Below, one piece after another: positions 22,389 to 33,300 of a DNA stretch of 64,000 nt. The notes beneath the pieces were generated by a model. It ran no database searches and was not told the DNA's origin. It saw nothing but the letters and a program-made list of their open reading frames with translations. Location: positions 105,001 to 169,000 of the forward strand of contig OZ025720.1 of assembly GCA_964019335.1 (NCBI GenBank). Reading direction: 5' to 3'. Position numbers and translations under genes: made by a program. The DNA comes from Diplonema japonicum (taxonomy: Eukaryota > Euglenozoa > Diplonemea > Diplonemida > Diplonemidae). Every line of letters starts with the position of its first letter. Positions within the stretch are counted from its first letter, which is position 1.

Positions 22389-23645
22389 TCACGTATGCTG
22401 CAAAAGTCTGGAACGCCATTGTTTCAAACGTTCTTCTGTTTTTTGACGCTGCGCGGCATCACGGGCCCTACGAGGGGATGGGGTGGCAGGTCGATGCTGC
22501 TGCTGCTGCTGCTGCTGCTGTTGTTGGGGCATAAGATCTGCCAAGCTTATCCTAGACCGGACGACGACAGGAGAGGGCCGCGAGGCTGGGGTAGAAGACT
22601 TCAGGTGGTTGTTAATATTATAATACTGCTCCTCATCACGGCGGGCAATGCTACCACCGCCACCACCTGTGTGATGCGCAAGGGTAGCCTGCAACACTTG
22701 CTCCCGCTGCTTGATCATAGCGGTGGACGTGACCCGAACAGAGGCAAGCTGGAGCCCCGCAAGCCGAGAGTTGCATTCACTACTCAACAGCTTACGGGTG
22801 TACAGTTCAAGCGAAACAAATCGCTGCTGTTCCTCCACATCCTTCCTGGAATGGATTCTCTCAGAGTGCGCTTTGAACACATCCCTCTCAGCACGTGCTT
22901 TCGCAGCTTGAAATTCAATCTCGGCCAGCTCCGCGGTGAGGCTGGTAACCATATCACGAGATGATGCTGCTTGTTGAACCTCAACGGAAGCTGATTGTGT
23001 CAGGGATTCAATCTGCTGCCTAGCTTCAGGGGTTGTTTCCAGTTTGAAAAGACAGTTCCGTTCAAGCTTGACAGCAATCTCACAGAGAATGTCAAGCTCG
23101 TCGTGTATTTCACAGCCTGCTTGGTAGATACGGTGGGAAAGCTGCTCGATATGGTGAGGAGGAAGTGTTTTCGAAGCCTGGTTTATCCTTTTTAAAAAAA
23201 TCTTCCGCTGTCCGGCTTTATAGACGTCGCACGGTGCAAGGACAGAGGGCAAGGGTTCTACCGTTTCTGTTTCGTAGAAATCGCGAAGGAGAGAGTGGAG
23301 GTGGTACCGTTTGCTCCCTTCGCTGCATCTGCAGAGGAAGGGTTTCTCGTGGTCGCTCCGGAGGGAGAACATGACGCTGGTGTGGTCTGCTGCGTCCCAT
23401 GTGACTCTCTCTATGTCTCGGAGTTGGATTCTTTTGATCAGTTCCCACCCGTTTGTGTTGATGAGTAGGTATATCGCGTACCGCGTCATGGCCATGGAAA
23501 TCGCGGCCCCTCCTTCCCCCTCGCTCCACTGAATACTGTCTGACCATTCCACTGTAGACTCTCCCAAGTGGTACAATTGTTGGGAGACACCTTCTTCGTC
23601 GCCTAGATGCAATGTGTCGTGGCGGCTTGTTTTTAACATTGACAT
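22389..23645 (-). CDS. PH-like/coiled-coil protein with polyglutamine
   Basis: A 418-residue protein. Residues about 40-140 look like a PH-type beta fold ending in a helix (RYAIYLLINTNGWELIKRI ... YHLHSLLRDFYE). Residues about 190-310 are a charged coiled coil (AELAEIEFQAAKARAERDVF). A Q10 tract encoded by CAG repeats (about 22495-22525) and a basic C-terminal helix follow. Upstream A/G homopolymers are excluded by starting at the ATG at 23645; an alternative Met is two codons in. A lipid- or membrane-associated scaffold is a guess; no family recognised. The polyQ tract is a likely length-variable site. Confidence 0.75.
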   Translation of the reverse strand: MSMLKTSRHDTLHLGDEEGVSQQLYHLGESTVEWSDSIQWSEGEGGAAISMAMTRYAIYLLINTNGWELIKRIQLRDIERVTWDAADHTSVMFSLRSDHEKPFLCRCSEGSKRYHLHSLLRDFYETETVEPLPSVLAPCDVYKAGQRKIFLKRINQASKTLPPHHIEQLSHRIYQAGCEIHDELDILCEIAVKLERNCLFKLETTPEARQQIESLTQSASVEVQQAASSRDMVTSLTAELAEIEFQAAKARAERDVFKAHSERIHSRKDVEEQQRFVSLELYTRKLLSSECNSRLAGLQLASVRVTSTAMIKQREQVLQATLAHHTGGGGGSIARRDEEQYYNINNHLKSSTPASRPSPVVVRSRISLADLMPQQQQQQQQQQHRPATPSPRRARDAAQRQKTEERLKQWRSRLLQHT

Positions 23646-25758
23646 TTTTCTTTTTTTTTTTTTTTTTTTTTTTTTTTCCCCTTTTGAGCAATACATGTAC
23701 ATATTTATAAGGAAGAAAATTGAAGGGAAAAAAAAATATAAAACAAAACAAAACAAAACAACAGGGACAATATAAAAAGAAAATGAAAAAAAAAACCATT
23801 CTTGTTCACAACAAAGATTGAGGTGGGGAGGGGGGGGGGGGGGGGGGAGAGAATAGTGAGAAAAAGGGGAGGGGGTAAAAAAAATGAAATATAAAAAAGG
23901 GTGCGGTGGTTTAGCCGGATGGGAAAGAATAGGGGGGAGGGGGGGAGGGGGTGAGAAAAAAAAACAAGAGGTCCTTTTTTTTGTTACGCCCCTTTTGTTT
24001 TTTTTTTCCCCCTCCTTTTTTTCTCGTTTTTTCCCCCCCCTTCACCCCTCTTTCTTTCGAGGAGGAAAAAAAAGGGTTTTTTTTTTTTGTAATTGCAAAT
24101 TGCTATTTCTTTTGTTGTTTGTACCCACACACCCTCATCATCTCTTTTTTTTTCCCCCCTTTCCTTTACTCTCTGTTTTCTTTCTTTTTTTCCTTCCCTC
24201 TTTCTTTCCCCCGTATCGTAGTGAGAGTGGGGGGGGGGGGGTTGGGAAGAACTAATATAAATTCATAGATACACCCCCCCCCCCCCTTTCCCTGTTTTTT
24301 TCCTCGTCTTCTCTTTTCTTTTGAGCATTTCTTTTTTTTTTTCTCTTTTTGCACCATTCGTGAGTACCAAACCTTTTTTTCGGGGGGGGGTGAATGTTGG
24401 GGAGTCAACGAGTTTTTATGCCACGACGTTGATCTTACTCTTTGAGTGAGCCAAAAAAAAAAAAAAAAAAAAAAAAAAAATAGGAGAGAGGAGTGTGAAA
24501 GAGAGGGTGGACGGGGATGAACCCCTTATTCGAAAAACTGCTTTTCTTTTGAACAGGGCAGCTAGTATCCGAAAAGTTCTTTGCTCAGCAGACCACTACT
24601 TCCTGAAGAAGGAGAAGCTACAGGAAGAGCAAGCATATGGGTGGTTCCAAGCTAACCTGGCTTTCGGACAGTTCCACACTTTTACGAATAAAGGGACGTG
24701 GTAAGGGGGATGGGGAAAAAGAAAAAAAGAATGAACAAAAAAGGGTGGGGGGGATGCCGTGAGTTCCCCCGATTATTTCTGTTTTTTTTTTCTCTCTTTT
24801 TATTTCTTTTTTTTTTTTCCTCCAACCACCCTAAAGAGATATTTAAAAAAAAACCCCCCCCCCGCCTTATTATACCCGGGTTTATTAAGGCAGGGGGCCA
24901 CTACAAGAGTCAGTTCACTGTAGTCCCTCCTCTGGAGTCCACCAGACTTTTTTAGCAAAGTCGCACAAGAGGTGAGTCCGTTTTGGAACGTAGTGAACAC
25001 GGGTGGAGGTCTCCAGTGCTTCCTTGTGGGGGGTCAGCCCCGCCCCTTTGGCTTGTGCCACAATAGATCCTTGGGCAGACTTGTCCTGGGCTAGGGCACA
25101 GGGGACTCGGGCATACAAGGCGGCAAGTTAAAATTTGTCAAGGGGTCCAGGGGGGGGGGGGGGATTTTAACAAGAAAAAGTTTAAAGTAAACATGGGGGG
25201 AGGGGGATACTAAAGGGGGGCAAAAAAAATGGCAGGGGTAAAATAAACTATTGTGACTCAAAATTTTTTTTTTCCCCCCCCCACACAGAAATACGAAAAC
25301 TGAGGTTGGGCCGCTATACCCTGGGGAGGGGAAACATCACCACCACCCCATATTCAAGGTATTTCGCCCCCCCCCCCCCCCCCCCCTCTTTTTTCCCCCT
25401 TAGAGGCAGATACGATCTACTTTTCTTTTTTCTTTTCTCTTTTTTTTCCCTTTTTCTTTAAACGAGGATTAAGAAACAAGATCTGAGAGTTCCCCCTCCA
25501 GCCCTCTTGTTTTTTTTCATTTTCTTTTTTTTTTCTCCTTTTCTTTTTTTTTTTTTTCCTTTTTTTTTTTCTCTTTTCTCTTGTTATCGCAAACTCAGAC
25601 GACAAGAACTAACTGCCTGAAAATAGAGAAAGGGTATAAAAACAAAAAAAAAAAAAAAAAAAAAAAAGAACGGAAGAAAAAAAAAATTATACAAAAAAAA
25701 AAAAAAAAGAACACTCAAAAAAAAAAAATAAACCACCCCCACCCCCACCCCCAACCTT
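23646..25758. other. Spacer of 2.1 kb with unassigned islands
   Basis: Mostly homopolymers. Two balanced islands stand out. One is 24495-24704 (a plus-strand frame of 69 codons, also open in part on the minus strand). The other is 24915-25130 (a minus-strand frame containing KRTHLLCDFAKKVWWTPEEG). Neither matches a family I know. They could be worn transposon pieces or isolated exons. Confidence 0.4.
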
Positions 25759-28700
25759 TCATTCCAACCTGCTGCTTGATTTTGTAGGAGTGAGCCGTAA
25801 ATTACTGGCAGAAGCCTCCAGCTTATCCCACGGAACAACGGACTTCCTCCGTTTTCCAGCAGTGGACGAGAGAGACGGATCGTCGATGGGGTACTCTATT
25901 TGGAGAAATGTGTGATTGACGTCGTTGCCACCCGACTGTTTGTCAGGCACGTGCACGGCTATGGAAGTAAACGGAGTGAAAATGGAAGGAGAAGCAGGAT
26001 CCGGAACGTCAGGAGGGGCTTCAGTTGCCTCAGTGTCCGCCTTAAGGTCCCGCCTCTTCATAACATGCCGATGCCAGGTGTTCAAAATCTTTCGAACGCA
26101 CCAAAAGTGCGCTGCTGTGAATGAGTCCTCACTAAGCCTCACAGGGCTTAAATGCGACAATTCAAAAGCTTGATCAAGATTGATCTCGAACACATGTCTC
26201 GCCAGAGCGTGCACCACATCAGTGTACTGGACCATTAAATTCACATCGACGGGAATATTCAGATTCTTGAGAAGTTTCAGCATAGCAGCGTCGGGTGTTG
26301 CAGAAAGCCCGATCGGAGGAGGAGTGTCTTGTAAAAGATCGATCAGCGTTTCCACTTTCAACAAATTGTTGTCATGTTCTTTGTCGAATGTGAGTGAGAG
26401 CCAGTCTCGTCTGAAATCCTTGAACGCCTGCACAAGCTGATCGTTTGAAAGTAGATCCTCCGCGTCTTGAAAAGCCTCAAGCACCACCGCCACGAACAGA
26501 TTCACCATTAAGAAAGACACCAATATCATGAACAGCAAGAAGTATAAAATGGCGCCGTCCGTCCCACATTTGCAATCACCGTAATTATCGTCGGGTGCGC
26601 AAACATTTGTACAAAAAGGTGGGCTCACCATACATCCGTTCATCACTTGAATCCACAGTTCGCCTGTAGAAATTTGAAACAGCAGCAAGGCAGCTTCGGC
26701 GAGGTTTCTAAAGTTCACGTAGCGGTTGAGGTATGGGTTCAGATCGATATCTAGACGGCCGAAGAGGTCGACCCCAGTCACACCGAACACGAAGAACACG
26801 CATAGAACTAATAGCCCGATATTGAATAATGGAGGCAACGCGTACAACAATGCGGAAAACATTTTGTTCAAACCCTTCGACATGTGGAACAACCGGAGGA
26901 CCCGCAGCATTCGAAGCACTCTAAACACCGTCAAACTCGCACCTACAACAAGCCCTGTGATGGAAATCCCCAACACAACGAAATCAAAACGGTTCCACGG
27001 GTCCTTAAAGTACCCCGCCACACCATACCCAATCATCTTCGCTCCGCACTCCAACACATATATCCCGACAAATATGTAATTGAGGATGGAAAACGTCAGC
27101 TTGTACACCGAAGATTCATCCGCGTGCTGCGTGCACAAAAGCAGTAAATTGCAGATGATAACGATGGCGATCGCCCATTCAAAGTGAATACCCTCAACGA
27201 CCGTATATACATGGCGACGCAAGGTTCCCTCGGGCAACGGGATGTAAGTAATGTCCGAGACAAGAAGTTGTTGCGAGCGAACCCATCTCTTCTGTTCATC
27301 GGTAAGGAACTGGTGCTGAACAATGTCGAATCGACGTAAATCTGTCTTCCACCCCGAGTACGCCTCATCTTCGTTTCCAAGCGACTGGACAAACCTCGCT
27401 TCATGATACGACGAGAACGACGAGATCAGTATCGATATTATTAGATTCAAGCACAGGAAGCTTGCGACGGCGATAAAAACGACGTAGAACAAAATGACCC
27501 ATTCGTTGTAATCCTTCACAGGCCCGGTGTCTCTGCCAGAAGCATCTACAGTTGAGAACATGATACCGACCCACTCTTCCCCGAGGCCCACTTTAAGCAA
27601 GGTCCAAATACTCTCGCCGATATTGTTGAAGTTCGCATCCAACGTCTTCCAGTCTCTGCTGACGTTGAAACCATTAGCATCGACAAAGGTCCCGGTGCAG
27701 TTCTCCTTGGCGGGTATGGTACTGTCATTGCACTGCACCATGACACCCTTGAAGAGCTGAACACCAAGGATGCCGAACAACACGAAGACGAATCCGCATA
27801 TTACCAAACCGTTCAAAACGGAGGGCATGGAACCCACGGCAGCGTACAGAACCACCTTTACGTTGGTGGAACGGATCGCAAGACGGAATACCCTAGCAGA
27901 TCTGAACAGCCTGAAAAACGGTACTATTAAACCAAGAATTGAAAAAACCGCTACGATCGCGTCTATTACGTTCCACATGTCTCGCAAGTAAGCGTGCGGC
28001 GTCTTCCACACACCAAACACAATGATTTTCATAAGCATTTCTATTACGAACAATGCTGTTACCGCGTATTCTGCGACGTCGAAGGCGAGCGACGCAGAGC
28101 TGTTCTTTCTCGTTGCGGAGTTGTCCACCGCCAGGAATAGCAGATTAACCGTGATGATCAGTATCATCACCACGTCGAAAATATCGGACAAAACAATGGG
28201 TGTGAGGGTTTTTCTTATAACGCCGTCCGAGGCGAAGATCTTGCAGGTTTTCTCGCCGAAATACGCGGTGTTGATCTGCGCTTTCTTCTGCGAAATCTGG
28301 TTTCCATCCTCGTCGCCTTCTTTGAAATGAAGCTCGCATATCGATCGTTTTCGAAGTTCTCTTGGTGACAAAGCCAGCCTTCTCGACTCGCTGTAGTTTG
28401 ATCTCGGCGATGCGGTGTCTTCGTCGTCCTCATCGTCCGTCGGCGTTTGTTCTGCGTTGGAGAAAAGCCGGGCTTGTTGTGCCGTGCTGAGCGACAGCAA
28501 CGCCGCTTCCTTTTCCTTGTGAAAATTGTCGATGATGATCGCGATGAACAGGTTCAGAATGATGTATCTCCCGATTATAAACAACGATATGAAATATATC
28601 GAAGCTGCCCAGCCTACGTTGGCCATTGTGTCTGTCATGATACGCGACCACCCTTCACCCGTGATCACCACGAAGACTGTAAGAAATGACCTCCACAGCG

Positions 28701-31614
28701 TTCCGAAGTTGAGCCTGCTGTCGCTTCGTTCCCTTCCGAACAAATGCATGCCCAGGACAGAGTAGATGAACACAACCAGCCCGACGATCATCGATAGATA
28801 CGCGACCGAACCAAGCGAGCCTCCTACAATTTGAATCGTTTTCCGAAGAAGGTTCCATCTTCTCCCCAATCGCAGAATCCTCGCAACACGCAGCAATCGG
28901 AACACAGATACCGCGTTCCCCGTATCTGTACCACCGGCCCAGAATATAATAGTCTGCGGTACGCCTATTGCCACAAGGAGCGCGTCGACTCTGTTGTACG
29001 CGTCTTTAAATGTCAGCCTGAAGCCAAGCCCTACGATTTTCATCACGATTTCGAAGAAGAACAGCGCTGTGCAGACGGTGTTGATGATTTCGACAGATGT
29101 GACGACGCTGCTCTCGATGCCCTCGTAGTCCACCGCCAAGGCGACCACGTTTACTATTGTGACACCAAGCATGAATTTCTCGAAGTTCGGGTTCAAAACG
29201 AGCCGTCTGAGTTTCATCCTCCAGGCGCTGATGTGCTTGATGTCCGTGTTCGGGAGGTAGAACACGATGCCCTTTCGGTACGCCAGCAGCTCCGAACACT
29301 CCTCCGAGTTTGGTTTTCTGAAGAACACAACGTTCCCCTTCACCGCGAACCCTCCGTAGCCCTTGTCCAAACAATACCGTCTGCACACTGCGATCTGCCT
29401 CAACGGGATGGTCTCTGCGTTCTGCCCGTGGTACGCGTCTGTGTCAGGGAAAATCTTCCATCTGCTCAGCAAGAAGACCACCACACCGCTTCTTGGTTTC
29501 AATTTTGACCTTAGTTTCGACGGTACCTTGTTTGTGAAGTACGCTATGCCGTCGAGCACTGCGAACCCTGTGAAGGCCTGCTCTGTGCAGATCGTTTTGC
29601 AGTTCTCGATGCCCTCCTCGTCCTCGAGACAGTCGCACTGGTACACAGCACGGTCCTCGTTGAAGGCCATCACATCGATCTTGACGTCCCAGTGGAAGAT
29701 CTCTTCCATCATGGACCCGGTTGTGTCACCACCGTACTTGGCGACCTCCTGTCTCACGTTGATTGTGTGGTCCAAGACGTCGTCGTTCCGTGAGCCGTCG
29801 GTCGTCTCATCGTCGTCGTCGTCGTCATCGCCTGTGTCTTCGTCTTCGATGTATTCTGTTGTTGCGTCTTCGGAGCCATACGGCGCTGCGCGAGGCGACG
29901 CACGCGGGGTGTCGGGGAGTGTCGGGGTCGATCCCGACGAGACTGTGGTTCCGTCGTCGTCATTCAGAAACACGTGTTCCCTGTTCTTTACCCTGTTGGT
30001 GGGCGGTTGGTGCATTCCCAGCAGGCAACCGTGCCTTGTCATCAGCGGTCCCAGCTCAGGGTACTCCGAGCTGTCCGAGTCGGTGTCGGAGTCCACTTCT
30101 GTCCCTCGTCTTTCGTGCCCACCGTCAGTCGTTGTCATATCTGAGTCGTCGAAGTGGGCCATCAACGACGGCACTTGCAGCAGCGTGTTCGTCGTCCTCC
30201 CGTGAGCAAAGGTTGCTTGAGAATTTCGTAGAAGCAGCGCGCTCTTGTTCCGCAGCACGACGCTGTAGGGGGAGAAGTCCATCCCCATGTCCGCGTTGGG
30301 TGTCTTCGGGATAAGCGCCGAATGGTGGTACCGCACCGAGCTTCGCGAGCTGCTGCTTGCTTCGCTGTTGGTGGCCTCCGCCATCTCCTCGTGCATTTCC
30401 TGGTTCTCACCGAGAACCTTGGTCTTACCCGACCGTTGGGTGCCCTGTCGCATGATGGCGATTACGGCCTTCATCTTGCAAACGGCTTCTTCTTTGTTCT
30501 TGTCCTCCTGTTCAAGCTTCTCGTGGGAGGTGAAGATAGAGGAGAGAACGGCGAGGAAGAGATTCACAGCGAAGTAAGCACCGACGAGCACGAGCACAAA
30601 GAAGTAAAGCCACGCGATGTGCATCGAGGTTTGCTGGACGAGCCAAAGGTCGAGCGGCCAGTCGTCAAGGGAAACAATCTTGAAAACGAGGATGAGAGCG
30701 TACCCGATATGGTCGTAGTTTAGGTTGTTGATATGGTACACAGGGTCCGTCCGGCAGACGCTGTTGTTCACGGAGCATATCTGCCCGGTGTCGAGCGTGC
30801 TGCAAGGCGATGTGGACTCGAGAAGCGTGAGGGTGTCAACGTCGTAGCAACGCTGATGAAGGGATGAGGACCACAGCTGCACGCCGATGATGGCGAACAT
30901 TACCATGAGCAACGTGAGGAGGAGAAATACGTCGGCGAGAAGCGGGAGGGAGAAGGCAAGCGTGCTTATCAAAGCTGACATCCCCCTCACCTTGGAAACC
31001 GTCCGAAGCGGCCGGAGCACACGCAGAAGCCGTAGAGCTGATATATTCGCACCCTGCGACGACGATGACTCTGTCAGCGAAATATCAACAATGCCAACTA
31101 ACACAATAGACAAGTCGAGCCAGTTCCATGAGTTGCGGAGGTATGCAGCAGGGTGGCCGTACAAGCCCAACGCGGCTATTTTAATCACAGCTTCAAGGGA
31201 AAAACAGCACAGAAAGAAAATCTCAGATACCCTAAGAAACTCAATGAGATCATCGTTGTCCTGGTGGTTCGGAGCATCCAGGGCCAGGGTCACAGCATTT
31301 GCAATGATAAGAGCAATGTTAACATATTCAAACCGCTTGTCCTCCACAATACGTAGGAGTAAATGCCTGAATGGGTGATGGTCCTCAAGAATCCCGCAAC
31401 AGCTTGAGCCGAGATCTGGGTTTCCGGTGAATCGGTTGTTTAGGCATTGTACAGCAGCAGCCCTGGCTGCCAACCCCAGGGAGACTCGCTGGTATACGCC
31501 TTCTATAAGTTCGCCCTTGACCTCCATTTCTTGTTCTTCTTCCTCTTCGATTGCATCTGGTGGCGAGATCTCTACCTTCTTTCGTGAGGGCACATAGTTT
31601 AAATCTTGTGTCAT
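25759..31614 (-). CDS. Four-domain voltage-gated Ca2+ channel with Cys-rich linker
   Basis: A 1951-residue single-exon channel with four 6-TM repeats, each with an Arg-rich S4 (for example LRLLRVLRPLRTVSKVRG in I and LTVFRVLRMLRVLRLFHMSK in IV). Pore-loop residues read D (SLDDW, about 313), E (TGEGW, about 988), E (GLGEEW, about 1345) and E (STGELW, about 1653). This D/E/E/E ring suits Ca2+ selectivity rather than Na+ (DEKA). The C-tail has the EF-like and helical region expected after IVS6. The long I-II linker is acidic and Ser/Thr-rich, then holds two Cys-containing repeats (about 650-790) ending just before IIS1, not a normal part of this family. Likely on plasma or flagellar membrane. 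Start at 31614 is the first ATG after an A-tract. Confidence 0.95.
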   Translation of the reverse strand: MTQDLNYVPSRKKVEISPPDAIEEEEEQEMEVKGELIEGVYQRVSLGLAARAAAVQCLNNRFTGNPDLGSSCCGILEDHHPFRHLLLRIVEDKRFEYVNIALIIANAVTLALDAPNHQDNDDLIEFLRVSEIFFLCCFSLEAVIKIAALGLYGHPAAYLRNSWNWLDLSIVLVGIVDISLTESSSSQGANISALRLLRVLRPLRTVSKVRGMSALISTLAFSLPLLADVFLLLTLLMVMFAIIGVQLWSSSLHQRCYDVDTLTLLESTSPCSTLDTGQICSVNNSVCRTDPVYHINNLNYDHIGYALILVFKIVSLDDWPLDLWLVQQTSMHIAWLYFFVLVLVGAYFAVNLFLAVLSSIFTSHEKLEQEDKNKEEAVCKMKAVIAIMRQGTQRSGKTKVLGENQEMHEEMAEATNSEASSSSRSSVRYHHSALIPKTPNADMGMDFSPYSVVLRNKSALLLRNSQATFAHGRTTNTLLQVPSLMAHFDDSDMTTTDGGHERRGTEVDSDTDSDSSEYPELGPLMTRHGCLLGMHQPPTNRVKNREHVFLNDDDGTTVSSGSTPTLPDTPRASPRAAPYGSEDATTEYIEDEDTGDDDDDDDETTDGSRNDDVLDHTINVRQEVAKYGGDTTGSMMEEIFHWDVKIDVMAFNEDRAVYQCDCLEDEEGIENCKTICTEQAFTGFAVLDGIAYFTNKVPSKLRSKLKPRSGVVVFLLSRWKIFPDTDAYHGQNAETIPLRQIAVCRRYCLDKGYGGFAVKGNVVFFRKPNSEECSELLAYRKGIVFYLPNTDIKHISAWRMKLRRLVLNPNFEKFMLGVTIVNVVALAVDYEGIESSVVTSVEIINTVCTALFFFEIVMKIVGLGFRLTFKDAYNRVDALLVAIGVPQTIIFWAGGTDTGNAVSVFRLLRVARILRLGRRWNLLRKTIQIVGGSLGSVAYLSMIVGLVVFIYSVLGMHLFGRERSDSRLNFGTLWRSFLTVFVVITGEGWSRIMTDTMANVGWAASIYFISLFIIGRYIILNLFIAIIIDNFHKEKEAALLSLSTAQQARLFSNAEQTPTDDEDDEDTASPRSNYSESRRLALSPRELRKRSICELHFKEGDEDGNQISQKKAQINTAYFGEKTCKIFASDGVIRKTLTPIVLSDIFDVVMILIITVNLLFLAVDNSATRKNSSASLAFDVAEYAVTALFVIEMLMKIIVFGVWKTPHAYLRDMWNVIDAIVAVFSILGLIVPFFRLFRSARVFRLAIRSTNVKVVLYAAVGSMPSVLNGLVICGFVFVLFGILGVQLFKGVMVQCNDSTIPAKENCTGTFVDANGFNVSRDWKTLDANFNNIGESIWTLLKVGLGEEWVGIMFSTVDASGRDTGPVKDYNEWVILFYVVFIAVASFLCLNLIISILISSFSSYHEARFVQSLGNEDEAYSGWKTDLRRFDIVQHQFLTDEQKRWVRSQQLLVSDITYIPLPEGTLRRHVYTVVEGIHFEWAIAIVIICNLLLLCTQHADESSVYKLTFSILNYIFVGIYVLECGAKMIGYGVAGYFKDPWNRFDFVVLGISITGLVVGASLTVFRVLRMLRVLRLFHMSKGLNKMFSALLYALPPLFNIGLLVLCVFFVFGVTGVDLFGRLDIDLNPYLNRYVNFRNLAEAALLLFQISTGELWIQVMNGCMVSPPFCTNVCAPDDNYGDCKCGTDGAILYFLLFMILVSFLMVNLFVAVVLEAFQDAEDLLSNDQLVQAFKDFRRDWLSLTFDKEHDNNLLKVETLIDLLQDTPPPIGLSATPDAAMLKLLKNLNIPVDVNLMVQYTDVVHALARHVFEINLDQAFELSHLSPVRLSEDSFTAAHFWCVRKILNTWHRHVMKRRDLKADTEATEAPPDVPDPASPSIFTPFTSIAVHVPDKQSGGNDVNHTFLQIEYPIDDPSLSSTAGKRRKSVVPWDKLEASASNLRLTPTKSSSRLE

Positions 31615-31938
31615 CCACTCTATAAAATTCTTCTTTTTTTTTTTTCTGATCTATTTGTTTTATTTTCCTTTTCTTCGGCGGGACTCCTCACTCCGCCACG
31701 GCCGCCTTGCCCAAGATAGCCAGCTCCCCTTTTGTTTTAAATATATTTTTTTTCTTGCCCCCCCTCCTATCTTTCCTGAGGTTTGTTGGTGTTGCTTGTT
31801 GCTGTGTTATGGTACTTTTTTTTTATAGGGGAGGAAGAATAAAAAAAAAAAAGAAAAATCAGGAAGGATATAAAAAAAAAAAAGGGCAATAAGGTAATAT
31901 GAGTGGAAGTAAGAAAGAAGCATAATATTGTCATCTTC

Positions 31939-31977
<39 letters not shown>

Positions 31978-32345
31978 GGAGAGGCTGAGAATAGAATCAG
32001 GGGATTAACAGGAGAAAAAGAAAGAAAACTGAGGAGGGGGAAAATAAAGAAGGAATTTCCATCGAGCCTTTGTTAAATCCAAGGTGTCTTTTTATTTTAT
32101 TTTCATGGAAGAAAAAAAGAAAAAAAGAAAAAAAGAAAAGCGGAACATCTTCAGTGATCACAATTCCAGGGAACTCTTGAGTATATTCTCACATTTCCTT
32201 TTCTTTTAGTTTGCCTGCTCTGTGGTCTCCTTAATCGTGCTCCCCCACCCCTCTTTTTCCTTCTTTTTCTCACCGTTTTGGTCCCATTTGATTGTTCTCG
32301 GGAATTTCTATGGTGGGAAGGGGAGAATGGCTTTTTTTAAAAGCG

Positions 32346-32377
<32 letters not shown>

Positions 32378-33300
32378 GGACACCTACAGCTGTATTTAAA
32401 AAAAAAAAAGGAGAAAAAAAAAAGAAAAGAAAAAGCAAAAGTCCCGTTTTCTAACTTATGTTTCCAAATACAACTACGAAATATGAAGTAAGAAAGAGAA
32501 AAAAAAAAAAAAAAGAGTTCTTCCCCTTGTTAGACTAGGTAAAGGACTCGTTCCCATTTAAGCGTGTTCTCCATTTGTATTGAAAGTACCCAATAAACCT
32601 AGGCCCGAAGACCTTGGTCTCCCCAGAAAAAAAGAAAAGCCTGCACACGCGCACAACGAGGGCGGGTGGGGCATCTCACCACCCTTGTGCATCTCCGGGT
32701 GTTACATTGGTTATACAAAATAAGAAAATTGAGGTGGGAAGTGTTCGGTAACAACCCACTGGAAGGAAAAAAAAAACCTCCCCCCCCCCGGTCCTTGATG
32801 TTCGCACACAGGGAAGAGGACGGGGGTGGGGGGAGGGAATATAAAAATCCTTTCATATGGCCTTACTAGAGCAAATACCAGGCCAAGAAAAAAAAATAAG
32901 CGGATGAATAGGGGGGTGGGGAAGAATTTTTTTTCTTCTTTTTTCTTCTCTTTTCTTTCTTCGGTTTGCAGTTCTTTCAGCGGGAGGGGGGAAAAAAAAA
33001 ATTGGGTAGGGCATGAGAGCCCTATTTTCGGGAAAAGGTTGCTGTGCCTGATATGTAAATCTTCTGTAGCACCCCCCCCCAAAAAAAAGTGTGATTTTTG
33101 CCATAGAAAAAAACCCCTCCCACCTCTGATCTCTGATGTGTCTCAGATGAATCAGTGAAGCAAATCGGGAAGGTAGACAGAATTTCGGCAAAAAGGGGAA
33201 AAAAAAAAAAAAAAAAAAAGGGAAAGGTTATTTTTTTTTCTCCTACAACTGAAAAAAGAGAAGAAGAAGAAGTGAGAAAAAAAAAAATCGACTTTCTTTT
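31615..33300. other. Spacer of 1.7 kb
   Basis: A-tracts up to about 44 nt. A GC-rich island at 31688-31735 (minus) reads AILGKAAVAE then stop, preceded by an AAAG acceptor-like site, so it could be the last exon of an unseen gene. Another island (32590-32730) has no recognisable product. Confidence 0.4.

Noticed and set aside
23235-24285. Poly-G and poly-C runs as telomeric or G-quadruplex repeats
   Set aside because: They are simple mononucleotide runs without a telomere-type unit. G-quadruplex formation is possible but not specific.
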